Shown here: in pieces, positions 1 through 9,011 of the stretch
Position numbering within the stretch: the first letter of the stretch is position 1
Layout: each line of letters starts with the position of its first letter
DNA from: Desulfovibrio sp. UBA6121
Lineage (GTDB): Bacteria > Desulfobacterota > Desulfovibrionia > Desulfovibrionales > Desulfovibrionaceae
Direction of reading: 5' to 3'
Assembly (NCBI GenBank): GCA_002422505.1
Contig: DIVX01000141.1
Coordinates: 7,432 to 71,431, forward strand
DNA length: 64,000 bases
Translations under genes and position numbers: made by a program
The notes under the pieces: model-generated
The model's input: only the letters and a program-made list of their open reading frames with translations
What the model was told of the DNA's origin: nothing
The model's database searches: none

Positions 1-71
1 CAATCGCTGGATTGCTGGTTGTGTTGGGGGCCATAGGCTTTTTCATGTATACCCGCGTCATAAAGCATTAA
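1..71 (+). CDS. C-terminal end of a small membrane protein (partial)
   Basis: The window opens inside a coding frame (codons from base 3) that reads a hydrophobic stretch (IAGLLVVLGAIGFFMYTR) followed by a short basic tail and a TAA at 69-71. This looks like the last membrane segment of an inner-membrane protein. A rho-independent terminator follows it, which supports a real gene end. Only 22 codons are visible, so no family can be named. Confidence 0.5.
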   Translation, partial: IAGLLVVLGAIGFFMYTRVIKH

Positions 72-132
72 GCTCCAGGCCCCTGCGGAGCCTTCGCCCT
101 GGGGCCGCAACGTTTCGAAACGCCTTGGCCAC

Positions 133-161
133 AGCCCCCTGCGTCTGCGGGGGGCTTTTTT
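133..161 (+). terminator. Rho-independent terminator
   Basis: AGCCCCC (133-139) pairs with GGGGGCT (150-156) around a short loop, and the stem runs directly into TTTTTT. It lies about 60 bases after the stop of the partial upstream gene and should end its transcript. The rest of 72-338 shows no gene. Confidence 0.8.
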
Positions 162-338
162 GCGCGCCTTATCCGGCTGATTTGGCACGCTGTCCCGGCT
201 TATGGCTCCGGCGGGGTAATCCGCCAGCCCGGACTGCCGATAAGCTGTGAGGAAAGGGTTGGAAGCTGCAAAGGGCTGCCGTGCGCGGTCCAGGGGCTCC
301 CTTTGTCCGCAATCCGCACTACAGGGTGGTGATGACGC

Positions 339-1217
339 GTGATGTATGACGATCCCGGAGGGATGACGCACCCGGAGGCCCCGCAGCCCCAGGTGTCCAT
401 CGTCATCCCCAGCCACAACTACGCCCGCTTTCTGCCTGGGTGTCTCGGCTCCATTGCGCGGCAGCGCATGAACCTTGGGCGTGTGGAAGTGTTGCTGGTG
501 GATGACGCGAGCAGCGACGGCTCGCCGGAACTGGCGCGCGAACTGCTTGCCGCCATGCCCCTGGCCGCCAGCCGGGTGCTGGTGCTGCCCCACACAGGCA
601 GGCCCGGCCCTGTGCGCAATGCCGGGCTGCGGCTGGCCCGTGGGCAGGCCCTGCTGACCCTGGACCCGGACGACGAGCTGCTGCCAGACTTTCTGCCCCG
701 CTGCCTGGAGGTTTTGGCCACCGGGGCCGATGTGGCGTATACGGACTACTTTCTGGAGGAGGCCGACGGACGGCACGAGGTGCGCCTGCCCGTGTACCAC
801 AAGTTCCTGCTGGCCAACCAGAACATCCTGCCGTGCACGGCCTTGTTCAAGCGCAGGCTGTGGGACCTGGGGGTGCGCTTCCGCAGCGAAACAGGCTACG
901 AGGACTGGGATTTCTGGGTTCAGCTAGCGCTCAAGCGGGCCCGCTTCGGTCACGTCGCCATGCCGCTCTTCAGCTACCGCATGCACGGAGGCAATTACTC
1001 CGTCCACGCCCGTAGCGACGATGCCCGGTCCAAGGCCAGGATCGTGGCGGACAATGCCGCCTTTTTCCCCTCCTGGACGCAGGCCTGGGCGCAAGGGGTG
1101 CTGGCGGGGGAGGCGGGCGCGAACCCAATGGAGCGCGGCATCATCCCCATCTTGCCGGAGCACGCCGCGCGCAGCCGTCTTGTCTCGGCCGGGTGGGGGC
1201 TTGCGGGCGGGGCCTAG
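339..1217 (+). CDS. Family 2 glycosyltransferase
   Basis: A 292-residue GT2 enzyme that should transfer a sugar from a nucleotide donor to a glycan or lipid acceptor at the cytoplasmic face. The N-terminus has the GT-A start (VSIVIPSHNYARFL), then LLVDDASSDGS, the metal-binding region LDPDDE near residue 110, and a later GYEDWDFWVQLA block typical of the ED acceptor motif. No membrane segments are evident. The start is uncertain: GTG 339 and ATG 342 precede ATG 363, which has a GGAGG too close to it. It stands alone upstream of a convergent BON gene. Confidence 0.85.
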   Translation: MMYDDPGGMTHPEAPQPQVSIVIPSHNYARFLPGCLGSIARQRMNLGRVEVLLVDDASSDGSPELARELLAAMPLAASRVLVLPHTGRPGPVRNAGLRLARGQALLTLDPDDELLPDFLPRCLEVLATGADVAYTDYFLEEADGRHEVRLPVYHKFLLANQNILPCTALFKRRLWDLGVRFRSETGYEDWDFWVQLALKRARFGHVAMPLFSYRMHGGNYSVHARSDDARSKARIVADNAAFFPSWTQAWAQGVLAGEAGANPMERGIIPILPEHAARSRLVSAGWGLAGGA

Positions 1218-1236
1218 CGCTTTCCCCGTCGGCTCA

Positions 1237-1539
1237 TCAGTGCCCGGAGCGTATGACCACGCGCTCGTCCACGGACGTGACGCCCTGGACCGCGCGGGCA
1301 AGCTCCACGGCGCGGCGCACCTGCTCGCGTTCCTGGGCGTAGCCGCCAAGAATCACCACGCCGTCAACGGCCTTCACCTCGATGCGGCAGTTGTTGAGGG
1401 GGTACTCCTGGGCCAGGGCCGCAGTCATGGCCTTGCTTATGGCGATGTCCTCCGCCCGGCGCGCGGGCCGCGTGAGGCCGACGCCCACGGCCAGCGCAAC
1501 CAGCGCCAGGAAAATGATGAAGGCAGTCTGAGCGCTCAT
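1237..1539 (-). CDS. BON-domain protein with N-terminal membrane anchor
   Basis: A 100-residue protein with an N-terminal hydrophobic helix (about residues 5-22) followed by one BON-type domain: CRIEVKAVDGVVILGGYA and a C-terminal half ending VQGVTSVDERVVIRS. BON domains are small alpha/beta modules of periplasmic or membrane proteins, thought to contact phospholipids; the fold is clear, the role here is not. A strong AGGAGG lies about 6 bases before the ATG. It follows the 1587-2462 gene by 47 bases on the same strand, so the two are probably co-transcribed. Confidence 0.75.
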   Translation of the reverse strand: MSAQTAFIIFLALVALAVGVGLTRPARRAEDIAISKAMTAALAQEYPLNNCRIEVKAVDGVVILGGYAQEREQVRRAVELARAVQGVTSVDERVVIRSGH

Positions 1540-1586
1540 GCCGACCTCCTGAACTATTCAAATTCCGCTTCGCCCGGGCTGCGGGC

Positions 1587-2462
1587 CTAGCGCGTGGCCT
1601 TGGAGGCCATGTCCTCCCGGGCGTTTTTTTCCAGGTCGCGCAGGGTTTGGGCGCAGCTTTCCAGCACCTTGGTCTTGCGCTCCAGCGAGAGCGCCAGGGA
1701 GCGCACATTGGTGTTCTGGCGCGAAAGGCCGACAATCTCGCCTGTGAAGGCCCAGTATTGTTCATAAATTGCTAAGGCCTTGACCCCGGCCTGCTGCTTG
1801 CCCAGGGCCGCCAGAGCCTCCCGTGCGGCCTTGTCCGAGGCGGCCATGCGCTGCTCCAGGGCGTCCATGCGCTGGTCGGTCTTTTCCATGATGTGCGGGG
1901 CGTGCAGGGCTTGGATGCGCAGGGCTTCGGACAGGACGCGCAGCGCCTGCCGGGCCTGGCTGTCGCTTGCTCCGTTCTGCAGGGGCCGCAGGGCCTGCTC
2001 CAGCTCGCCCAGAACCAGGGCGGCCTTGCCGAAGGACAGGGCCAAGGCCTTGATGTTGGTGTTCTGCACCGCCAATCCCAGCACGTCCTGGTCCGCCTTG
2101 AGATACTCGGCGAAGGCCGCCTCGAAGCGGCTCAAAAGTTCGGTTTGCTGCGGGCTTTGCTGCGGCAGTTGCTTCAGCTCGGCCAGCAGTGCGCCGACCG
2201 TGTTCGTAGCGCTGCGGGCGTTGCCTGCGAAGCGGCGCGAATCCTCGTCCGTTTCGGCCATGACGGCCTGCTTTTCCGCCTGGGCTGCGGCGTTCAGGGC
2301 GTCGTCCATTTGCTGCACCAGCTGTGCTGTGTGCACGGCCTGCCTGTAGGCGGTCTGTCCGCCGTGATCGCGTCCGAAGAGCCAAAGCCCGCCGAGCACC
2401 GCCGCAAGCAGCACGAGGGTGGCCAGCACCGTGCGGGTCGATTTGTTGTCTTTAGGCGTCAT
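1587..2462 (-). CDS. Membrane-anchored helical periplasmic protein, unknown function
   Basis: A 291-residue protein with a single N-terminal membrane helix (about residues 11-27, TVLATLVLLAAVLGGLWLFG) and an otherwise almost wholly alpha-helical, Ala/Gln/Glu-rich body resembling the four-helix sensory domains of chemoreceptors. There are two similar halves, each with an N-V/I-(R/K)-(S/A)-LALS motif (QNTNIKALALSFG and QNTNVRSLALSLE), suggesting an internal duplication. The open frame runs further upstream, but ATG 2462 is preceded by AAGGAG with ideal spacing. No signalling domain is attached. I do not recognise a named family. Confidence 0.65.
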   Translation of the reverse strand: MTPKDNKSTRTVLATLVLLAAVLGGLWLFGRDHGGQTAYRQAVHTAQLVQQMDDALNAAAQAEKQAVMAETDEDSRRFAGNARSATNTVGALLAELKQLPQQSPQQTELLSRFEAAFAEYLKADQDVLGLAVQNTNIKALALSFGKAALVLGELEQALRPLQNGASDSQARQALRVLSEALRIQALHAPHIMEKTDQRMDALEQRMAASDKAAREALAALGKQQAGVKALAIYEQYWAFTGEIVGLSRQNTNVRSLALSLERKTKVLESCAQTLRDLEKNAREDMASKATR

Positions 2463-3159
2463 GCGCTCTCCTTGTGCCGAGGCCGGGAATCCTTGCCCGT
2501 GTTTGATCCGGGATCGGGTGCGTGTTGCCGCGCACGTTTCTGCGCTTTGCCCGGCGTTCGGGGCATGGTAGCAGGCACGTGGCCCTTCGTCCATGTTTCG
2601 CTGGGCGGAGCGCTTCCGTGCCTGTGGTGCGGCGGGCGGCGGCTATACATACCCTGCGCGAAATGGCCTGTGTCTCTGGCGGGTTCCATCTGAAGCTTCG
2701 GCCAGAGGCTCACGCCTCAGTCTTCTCGCGCAGGTCCTGATCCCGGCGATGTCTTGTTGCTTGAACTTGCGGATTCGCAACGTGCGCAATGCTGGAACTC
2801 ATGACCGTATCCGATGGGGATGGTGTTCGCTGTCAAAAGGCGTATTGCCCTCGCTTTGTTTCAAATGTATACGTAGAATCGCTTGTGGTTGGGTTGGGCA
2901 GGAGCAATGCGAGGTTTTTTGCGACGTTGCCCCTATTGGCTTGGCCTTTCGCCAAGCTTGGGATATATGTTACGCCATATGCGGGCCTTGCCTCCAGCGG
3001 ATGTTCAGGACGGAAGAGCATGTGGCCGCATATGGCAAGGGCGGCTCAAGGCTCAACCTTTTTGCCCGGCAGAGGGCTGGGAAAGCCGCTTTCAGCCAAC
3101 ATTTATGCATACCCTTGAAAGTTCGACAGGGATATTCGCGTTACATACTGGAGCGTTCC
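2463..3159. other. Intergenic region before cysC
   Basis: About 700 bases with no supportable gene. Open frames continue through it, including an in-frame extension of cysC, but their translations have no recognisable domain and an odd Cys/Arg-rich composition. A perfect 7-bp inverted repeat GCTTGGC/GCCAAGC with a 5-base loop lies at 2939-2957. It has no T run, so it is a possible operator or RNA hairpin, not a terminator. Confidence 0.4.
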
Positions 3160-3690
3160 TTGAGTAAGACAGGTGCCGCCTATTTGTTTACAGGGTTATC
3201 TGGCGCAGGAAAGACAACAATAAGCAGCAGCGTGGCGCAGCTTTTGCGCCAAGCGAATGTGCCCTGCCTGTTGCTTGACGGCGACCAGCTCCGTAGTGGG
3301 TTGTGCTCTGATCTTGGGTATTCCAAGGAAGACCGCTTTGAGAATATCCGCAGAGTATCGGAGGTGGCCCGCTTGTTTGTGGATCAGGGCTTTGTGTGCC
3401 TGTGCGCATTCATCTGCCCATATCAGGCCATGCGCGACATCATGCACCAGAGGCTTGACCCAACTTTTTTTGAAATTTTTGTCGATTGTTCGCTTGATGA
3501 GTGCCAACGCCGTGATCCCAAGACGTATTACAAGCGAGCACAACGTGGTGAGCTTGCAGGCTTCACGGGCGTCGGGGCGCCGTATGAAATGCCCTGCTCG
3601 CCAGACTTGCGCATAAATACTGTTGAATCCAGCATTGCGCTGGCGGCCGAAGCTGCCTTGGATTTCATATTCAAAACGCGGCAGCGGTAA
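3160..3690 (+). CDS. cysC: Adenylylsulfate (APS) kinase
   Basis: A 176-residue P-loop kinase that phosphorylates APS to PAPS, the sulfate donor for sulfotransferases. Visible are the Walker A loop GLSGAGKTT near residue 15, the LLDGDQLRSGL block that binds APS, FENIRRVSEVARLF, and FVDCSLDECQRRDPK with FTGVGAPYE near the C-terminus, all in CysC order and at normal CysC length. The frame is open far upstream, but TTG 3160 has TGGAG at 3149-3153 with good spacing and gives a standard N-terminus. Two sulfotransferase genes lie in this window at 41.2 and 54.5 kb, so this kinase probably feeds glycan sulfation and not assimilation. Confidence 0.88.
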   Translation: MSKTGAAYLFTGLSGAGKTTISSSVAQLLRQANVPCLLLDGDQLRSGLCSDLGYSKEDRFENIRRVSEVARLFVDQGFVCLCAFICPYQAMRDIMHQRLDPTFFEIFVDCSLDECQRRDPKTYYKRAQRGELAGFTGVGAPYEMPCSPDLRINTVESSIALAAEAALDFIFKTRQR

Positions 3691-3861
3691 TTCTGCCGGG
3701 CATTGCGCTGTGGCCGCCCGGCAGGCCTGGACTGTTCCGTCTTTGCCTGACGCCCAAGCCAAACTCTGTGCGACTGAGACAAAAATGGCGCCTGCTCGCC
3801 GCCCTGGTGAAAGAACTCTGTGTTGCCGCGCTGCACGCTGAAGTGAGGGAATGTCGAAGGC

Positions 3862-5298
3862 ATGGTCGCAAAGAACGAAGAAGCCCTGACGACTGCAACC
3901 GCAAGGTGCAGGCAGTTGAGGATGTACGCCGTTCTAGTGTCGTGCGACGTCCTTGCCGTCGCCCTCGTTTTTGCTGCGGTTGTATACGCCAGATATCTGC
4001 TCGGTGGTGCCTTCCGGCTTGAGGACTACTGGGCCCATTGGCCGATACTGATCATATACGTCCTCTCCGTGGCCAGCTTCGGCGGCTACGATGTCCTGCT
4101 TTCGCCACCACAGGAGATTCGTTCTTGCAGCCTGGCGACTCTTATCATCCTCGCCGTGCTCTCCTCCGCTTCCTTCTGGGTGCGCTTCCCTTTTTCCTTC
4201 TCGCGGTCTGTCATCATCGTATCCAGCATTTTTCTCCTTGCACTTCTTCCGGCAACGCACTTTGGGGTCAAGGCATATTTTTCGAGGTTTTCGTGGTGGG
4301 GTTTTCCAACGGTATTCTACCTGTTCGAAAAAAGGGAAGCCCATTATGTAAATCTTGTGGTGAAGCGTCTGCATGCCTCCCTCAAGCCTGTGCTGCTTTT
4401 GTGCCACCGGCAAGACCTCTTGGCCGGCAAGATGCGCAAGAATATTCCTGTGGTCGACGGCCCGGAGTTCTTCAGCAAACCTGGCGTTCCGTCGAACGCC
4501 ATCTTCATTTTTCTGGGGTTCCCACAAATCGGCTCCGGCGCACGAGGCATTCTGCAAAAAGCGGAGCAACGGTTCTCAAGAATCATCATCCTGCACGAGA
4601 GCCTGAACTTCGGCAACCAGTGGGCCAAACCGGTGGATATGGGCCTGCACCTTGGGCTGGAGACGATGCAGCGGTTGCTGGACCCAACACGCCTCAGGGC
4701 CAAGCGTTGCGTCGATCTGCTCTTCTCGTCGTTTCTGCTCCTTGTGCTTGCCCCGCTGTTTCTGCTCATGGCGCTGCTCATCGTGCTCAACAGCCCTGGC
4801 CCTGTTTTTTATAAGCAGATTCGCCTTGGCCGTGGCGGTCGTCCTTTCTGCGCCTGGAAGTTCCGGTCCATGGTGCCAAACGCCGCTACGGCGCTCAAGG
4901 ACGTGCTGGACGAGGACCCGAACCTGCGCAAAAGCTGGGAGGAACGCCACAAGTTGCCAAAGGATCCTCGCGTCACCGCCGTGGGGCGTTTTTTGCGGCT
5001 CACCAGCCTGGACGAGTTGCCGCAGCTCTTCAATGTCGTGTTGGGCGACATGAGCCTCATCGGGCCGCGCCCCATCGTCCGGGCGGAAATTAAGCGGTAC
5101 GGGGCGCGTTATGAAATGGTCTCCAAGGTGCGCCCCGGCATGACAGGCCTGTGGCAGGTTTCCGGTCGCAGCCGCCTGACGTACGCGGAGCGGGTGGAGC
5201 TTGATTCCTATTACATCAAGAACTGGTCTTTCTGGCTTGACCTGTACATCATGCTGAAAACGCCCTTGGCCGTGCTGCGCTTTAGCGATGCGCAGTAA
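3862..5298 (+). CDS. WbaP-like undecaprenyl-phosphate sugar phosphotransferase
   Basis: A 478-residue polyprenyl phosphate hexose-1-phosphate transferase that would start glycan repeat-unit synthesis by loading the first sugar phosphate onto undecaprenyl phosphate in the inner membrane. The N-terminal third carries several membrane helices, a central soluble Rossmann-like part follows, then one helix (about 282-303) and the bacterial sugar transferase domain with KFRSM, LDELPQL, GDMSLIGPRP and RPGMTGLWQVSGR. GPRPIVRAEI resembles the WbaP (galactose-1-P) branch more than WcaJ. The start ATG 3862 has a GAAGG very close to it; ATG 3922 would remove 20 residues. It begins a plus-strand run with the next two genes. 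Confidence 0.87.
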   Translation: MVAKNEEALTTATARCRQLRMYAVLVSCDVLAVALVFAAVVYARYLLGGAFRLEDYWAHWPILIIYVLSVASFGGYDVLLSPPQEIRSCSLATLIILAVLSSASFWVRFPFSFSRSVIIVSSIFLLALLPATHFGVKAYFSRFSWWGFPTVFYLFEKREAHYVNLVVKRLHASLKPVLLLCHRQDLLAGKMRKNIPVVDGPEFFSKPGVPSNAIFIFLGFPQIGSGARGILQKAEQRFSRIIILHESLNFGNQWAKPVDMGLHLGLETMQRLLDPTRLRAKRCVDLLFSSFLLLVLAPLFLLMALLIVLNSPGPVFYKQIRLGRGGRPFCAWKFRSMVPNAATALKDVLDEDPNLRKSWEERHKLPKDPRVTAVGRFLRLTSLDELPQLFNVVLGDMSLIGPRPIVRAEIKRYGARYEMVSKVRPGMTGLWQVSGRSRLTYAERVELDSYYIKNWSFWLDLYIMLKTPLAVLRFSDAQ

Positions 5299-5321
5299 GT
5301 GCGGGCCGGAGGTGCGCTGTC

Positions 5322-6470
5322 ATGGATTCCAGCGGCAAGGCGGGAGCGGCTGTGAGTGACCTGCAGGTGCGTAGCGTCCGCACTGCTGCGGAGCTTGACG
5401 CCTTCATCCAGGTTGCCTGGAGCGTACAAGGGGCCGACCCCAATTGGGTGCCCCCGCTGCGCAAGGAAGTGAAGAGGTTGCTTGGGCCAAGCCACCCGTT
5501 CTGGGCCAGAGCCGAACGCGAGTTGTTCTTGGCCGAGCGCGGCGGCTGCGCTGTGGGTCGCATTTGCGCCATCAAGGACACGGCCTTCATCGAGCACCAG
5601 GGCGAGCAGGCCGGGGCCTGGGGCTTTTTTGAGTGCCAGCACGACCAGGAAGCCGCGCAGGCGCTTTTTGACGCCGCCGCCCAGTGGTGCCGCGCCAGGG
5701 GCCTCGCGCTTATGCGCGGACCTTTCAACCCCTCCACCAACTACGAAATAGGCATGCTGGTGGAGGGCTTCGATGTTCCGCCCGCCATCATGATGACCTA
5801 CAATCCGCCCTGGTACCCCGCTCTTGTGGAGGGCTGCGGCCTCACCAAAGAGAAGGATCTTTACGCCTACCTGTTTTTGCAGGGGCACCAGACGCCGGAG
5901 CGGCTGCTCAAGGCCATCAAGCGCCTGCGCCGCAATGCCGAGATTTCGGTGCGCCACACCACCAGAAAAACCCTGCGGGCGGATGTGGAGCTCATGTGCC
6001 GCCTGTTTGAGGAGTCCTGGAAGGATAATTGGGGCTTCACCCCCATGAATCCGGCCGAGATCGATCTCATGGCCGAGAGCCTGCTGCCCATTCTCGATGA
6101 AGACCTGGCCTTTGTCATCAACTACTCCGGGGAGCCTGTGGCCATCGCCCTGCTGCTGCCCGACGTGAACCCGCTGCTCAAACGGCTGAATGGCTCCCTG
6201 GGCCTTCGCGGCGTCCTCAAGTATCTGCTGCACCGGCGCGAGATACGGGGCACGCGGGTGACGTTGTTCGGCATCAGGCCGGAGTTCCGCAAGCGCGGCC
6301 TGCCCTTGGTGCTGCTCGACTATCTGATTGAGCACGTTGGCGGGAACCCCAAGTACGACTATCTTGAAGCGGGCTGGACCCTTGAGGATAACGATGCCAT
6401 CAACTCGCTGTTGGAGCAGTTCGGGGGCAGGCGGCACAAGCGCTACCGCATCTACCGGCAGGACCTGTAG
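5322..6470 (+). CDS. GNAT-superfamily N-acyltransferase-like protein
   Basis: A 382-residue protein of the large GNAT-like family recognised by DPNWVPPL near the N-terminus, MRGPFNPSTN, EGFDVPPAIMM, YNPPWYP and the C-terminal LFGIRPEFRKRGLPLVLLDYLI block, the last being the acyl-CoA-binding part of a GNAT fold. The substrate is unknown. The bacterial ceramide synthase of Caulobacter is also a GNAT-type acyltransferase next to an SDR reductase, so an N-acylation role on a long-chain base is possible, but members of this family occur in many bacteria without sphingolipids. It starts 23 bases after the sugar transferase and ends 12 bases before the SDR gene, so the three are probably one operon. 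Confidence 0.7.
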   Translation: MDSSGKAGAAVSDLQVRSVRTAAELDAFIQVAWSVQGADPNWVPPLRKEVKRLLGPSHPFWARAERELFLAERGGCAVGRICAIKDTAFIEHQGEQAGAWGFFECQHDQEAAQALFDAAAQWCRARGLALMRGPFNPSTNYEIGMLVEGFDVPPAIMMTYNPPWYPALVEGCGLTKEKDLYAYLFLQGHQTPERLLKAIKRLRRNAEISVRHTTRKTLRADVELMCRLFEESWKDNWGFTPMNPAEIDLMAESLLPILDEDLAFVINYSGEPVAIALLLPDVNPLLKRLNGSLGLRGVLKYLLHRREIRGTRVTLFGIRPEFRKRGLPLVLLDYLIEHVGGNPKYDYLEAGWTLEDNDAINSLLEQFGGRRHKRYRIYRQDL

Positions 6471-6482
6471 GCGGGGCGGGCC

Positions 6483-7481
6483 ATGCACATCGTCCTCACC
6501 GGGGCCACGGGCTTCATCGGCGGTCGTCTGGCCGCCCGGCTGCTGGCAGAAGGGCACGCCGTACGCGCCCTGGTGCGGCGCGTTCAAGCGCCCCTGCCGC
6601 CGGGGGCCGAACGCCTGGTGGGTGCGTTGGACGATCAGGACTTTCTGCGCGGGGCCTTGGCCGGAGCGGACGCCGTGCTGCATCTTGCCGGGCGGACCAA
6701 GGCTTTCACTTCCCGTGGCTTTTTCCGCGTCAACGAGGAACTGACCGCAGCCCTGGCCGAGGGCGTGCGCCGCCATGCGCCGGAGCATGCGCCGTTGCTG
6801 TATGTTTCCAGCCAGGCTGCGGCCGGGCCGGGAAACGCCGCGCCCGGCGTGGGCGAGGCCGACCAGAGCGCGCCCGTATCGCAGTATGGGCTCTCCAAGC
6901 TGCTGGGGGAGCGCGCCGTGCAGGCTTTGGCCGCAGCCCGGCCGGTGGCCGTGGCTCGTCCGGCCATGGTGTATGGCCCGGGCGACACGGCTTTTGTGCC
7001 GCTGTACCGCTGCATGCGTACGGGGTTCCTGCCCGCCTCCGGCCCGGTGGGGCAGCGTTTCAGCATCGTGCACGTGGACGACCTGGTGGACGGCCTGTGC
7101 TTGGCGCTTGCCTGGCTGGCCGCTGGCAAGACCGCTGCCGCAGATGGTGGGAGCGTGCTGCATTTCGCCGGACCGCAGAGCTTTGTGTGGGAGGACTACG
7201 CCGCGGCCTTCGGCCTGGCGTTGGGGCGGCGTGTGCGTGTGCTGCGCGCGCCCTCCTGGGCGCTGCTGGCCGCTGCCCTGGGCAATACCCTCTGCGCGGG
7301 GCTGGGGCTGCCCACCTCCCACCTTACCCTGGACAAGCGCCGCGAGGCCCTGGCTGAGGGCTGGCTTCTGGACTGCGCCCGCACGCGCGCCGTGTTGGGC
7401 TGGACGCCGAGCCGTGGCTTGGAGCAGGGCGCGAGCGAGACTTTGACCTGGTGCCGGGAAAAGGGGCTGCTGTCGGAATAG
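6483..7481 (+). CDS. NAD-dependent epimerase/dehydratase (extended SDR)
   Basis: A 332-residue extended short-chain dehydrogenase/reductase. The nucleotide motif GATGFIGG is at residues 7-14, HLAGRT follows near 82, YVSSQAAAG carries the serine region, and the catalytic YGLSK lies near residue 137. Candidate substrates are a nucleotide sugar, as for most glycan-locus members, or a long-chain 3-keto base as for Caulobacter CerR, which belongs to the same broad family; the sequence alone does not decide. It sits 12 bases after the GNAT gene, and that pairing favours joint action on one substrate. Confidence 0.75.
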   Translation: MHIVLTGATGFIGGRLAARLLAEGHAVRALVRRVQAPLPPGAERLVGALDDQDFLRGALAGADAVLHLAGRTKAFTSRGFFRVNEELTAALAEGVRRHAPEHAPLLYVSSQAAAGPGNAAPGVGEADQSAPVSQYGLSKLLGERAVQALAAARPVAVARPAMVYGPGDTAFVPLYRCMRTGFLPASGPVGQRFSIVHVDDLVDGLCLALAWLAAGKTAAADGGSVLHFAGPQSFVWEDYAAAFGLALGRRVRVLRAPSWALLAAALGNTLCAGLGLPTSHLTLDKRREALAEGWLLDCARTRAVLGWTPSRGLEQGASETLTWCREKGLLSE

Positions 7482-7493
7482 ACCGCCCTTGCG

Positions 7494-7616
7494 CGGCTGA
7501 ACGATGCGTGGCGCGTGCTTACGCAGCCAAAGTTGCAGCACCAGCAGGGTCCACAGGGGGCGGCGGTGGTCCGCCCGACCGGAAAGATGCTCTGCAACCA
7601 GTCTGCCCACGGCCTG
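7494..7616 (-). pseudogene. C-terminal remnant of asparagine synthase (asnB-like)
   Basis: On the minus strand the frame reads VGRLVAEHLSGRADHRRP followed by LWTLLVLQLWLRKH, the standard C-terminal signature of glutamine-dependent asparagine synthases common in exopolysaccharide loci (E-H-x-x-G-R-x-D-H then L-W-x-L-L-V-x-x-L-W). No start, amidotransferase domain or synthetase core is present, and no stop follows directly, so this is a truncated relic squeezed between the SDR gene and the GT4 gene. A run of nine G/C bases sits at its upstream edge (7616-7625). The rest of 7482-7778 shows nothing recognisable. Confidence 0.55.
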
Positions 7617-7778
7617 GGGGGGGGGCGAAGAGTCTTTGGGGCGCTTCCTTGGAGAGGGTGTCCCTCCACAGCGCAGGCCGCAGGACCTGTTACGACCGCA
7701 ACGTCAATTTCAGCAAGACTTATGGAGCCAGTGGTATGGCGCCAGATTCTTCAGGACTGGCCCCTGTGCGATCTTCCG

Positions 7779-9011
7779 TTATTCCCCTGCCCTTTGTCCA
7801 GACTGGCGCGTGGCCAGCAATTCAAAAAACTTCTTGGCATAGCGCTCCGGCGCAAACATAACGCGCGCCTTGTCTCGGCCGCGCGCAGCCATGGCCACCG
7901 CTGCTTCCCGGTCGTCCGCAAGGCGTAAAATGGCCTGCGCAATGGCCTTGGCGTCGCCCTCTGGCGTCAGCAGGCCTGTAACGCCGTCCTCAACCAAATC
8001 GGGAATGCCGGCCAGTGCGGAGGCCACCACTGGCACACGGTGCAGCAGCGCCTCGATGATCACTGTGGGCAGGCCGTCGGATTTCCCGTTGGGTTTGCGG
8101 ATGCTCGGCATGGCCAGAATGTCTGAGTTGAGCAGCAGCGCGGGCACCTGGCTGTGGGGCAGGAAGCCGACGAAACGCACGGCATCACCCAGATTCAGAC
8201 GTTCAGTCAGCGCCTTTAGGGGCCGCATCCAGGCGCCGTCTCCGGCCAGGGTCACCTGGGCTTCCACCCCATGCGCCCGCACAAGGGCCAAGGCTTCGAT
8301 GAGGTGCTGGAAGCCTTTGGTCTCAATGAATCGACCAATGGCGCAGATTCTGATCGGCTGGCGCATGGGCACTTCTGCTTGCGCGGCCGGAGGCAGGGTC
8401 AAAACGTCGTAGAGCAGGTGGACTTTTTCGGGCGTGTCCGGAATGTATTTTCGCAGGTGCGGCACGAGGAAGGAGGACTCGCACAGTGCGAAGGAGGTTT
8501 GGCGCAGCTTGAAGCCGAGCAGGCCCTCCGGCGGATGCACGTCTCCAGCACGGGATGAGAAGCTGAAGGTGATGCCCAGAAGCTGGGCGGCGCACCAGGC
8601 CGCAGTGGCCGAGCCGTTGGCCCAGGCCGCGTGCACGTGCTCCACGCCAAGCTCTTTGAACCGCCGCGCCAGGCAGACGCCGCAGAAAAAGGCCAGCAGG
8701 TTCTCGCCGTATTTTTCCAGCCCGCCGCCGGGAGAGGCCAGCACTCGCGCAAGCATGGACAGGGTGGTGATTGGCCGGGTGCACAGGCTGGCGAAAAAGG
8801 CCAGGGCGATGCGCGGGGCGGCGGCGAGGCCCAGTCGCTCCACCGGGAGCCCCTCCGGCTGCATGGCCAGCCCGGCCTTGAGGGGGCCGTAGAGGCTGTG
8901 CACGGTGAGTGGCAGGCCTGCGGCGTGCAGCGTTTGGGCCTCGCTGACCACGAAAGTTTCCGAGGGCTTAGGGAACCAGAGCGAAATATATGCGGTGCGC
9001 GGCAGGTTCAT
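7779..9011 (-). CDS. Family 4 glycosyltransferase, WcaL/AmsK-like
   Basis: A 410-residue GT-B glycosyltransferase. The N-terminus (YISLWFPKPSETFVVSEAQTL) matches the colanic-acid WcaL type, HVHAAWANGSATAA lies mid-protein, and the C-terminal donor domain has CAIGRFIETKGFQHLIEAL, LAGDGAW, PSIRKPNGKSDGLPTVIIEAL (the E-x7-E region) and GIPDLVEDGVTGLL. The longer open frame upstream is not used: ATG 9011 has AGGAG at good spacing and overlaps the stop of the deacetylase gene as ATGA. It is the last gene of the minus-strand glycan operon. Confidence 0.88.
   Translation of the reverse strand: MNLPRTAYISLWFPKPSETFVVSEAQTLHAAGLPLTVHSLYGPLKAGLAMQPEGLPVERLGLAAAPRIALAFFASLCTRPITTLSMLARVLASPGGGLEKYGENLLAFFCGVCLARRFKELGVEHVHAAWANGSATAAWCAAQLLGITFSFSSRAGDVHPPEGLLGFKLRQTSFALCESSFLVPHLRKYIPDTPEKVHLLYDVLTLPPAAQAEVPMRQPIRICAIGRFIETKGFQHLIEALALVRAHGVEAQVTLAGDGAWMRPLKALTERLNLGDAVRFVGFLPHSQVPALLLNSDILAMPSIRKPNGKSDGLPTVIIEALLHRVPVVASALAGIPDLVEDGVTGLLTPEGDAKAIAQAILRLADDREAAVAMAARGRDKARVMFAPERYAKKFFELLATRQSGQRAGE

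Noticed and set aside
2593..3159. In-frame N-terminal extension of cysC
   Set aside because: The translation has no domain, is longer than any CysC leader, and TTG 3160 has a proper ribosome site.
5211..7610. Open frame of 799 codons on the minus strand opposite the GNAT and SDR genes
   Set aside because: Only its first 39 codons (asparagine-synthase remnant) carry a recognisable signature; the rest mirrors two well-supported genes.
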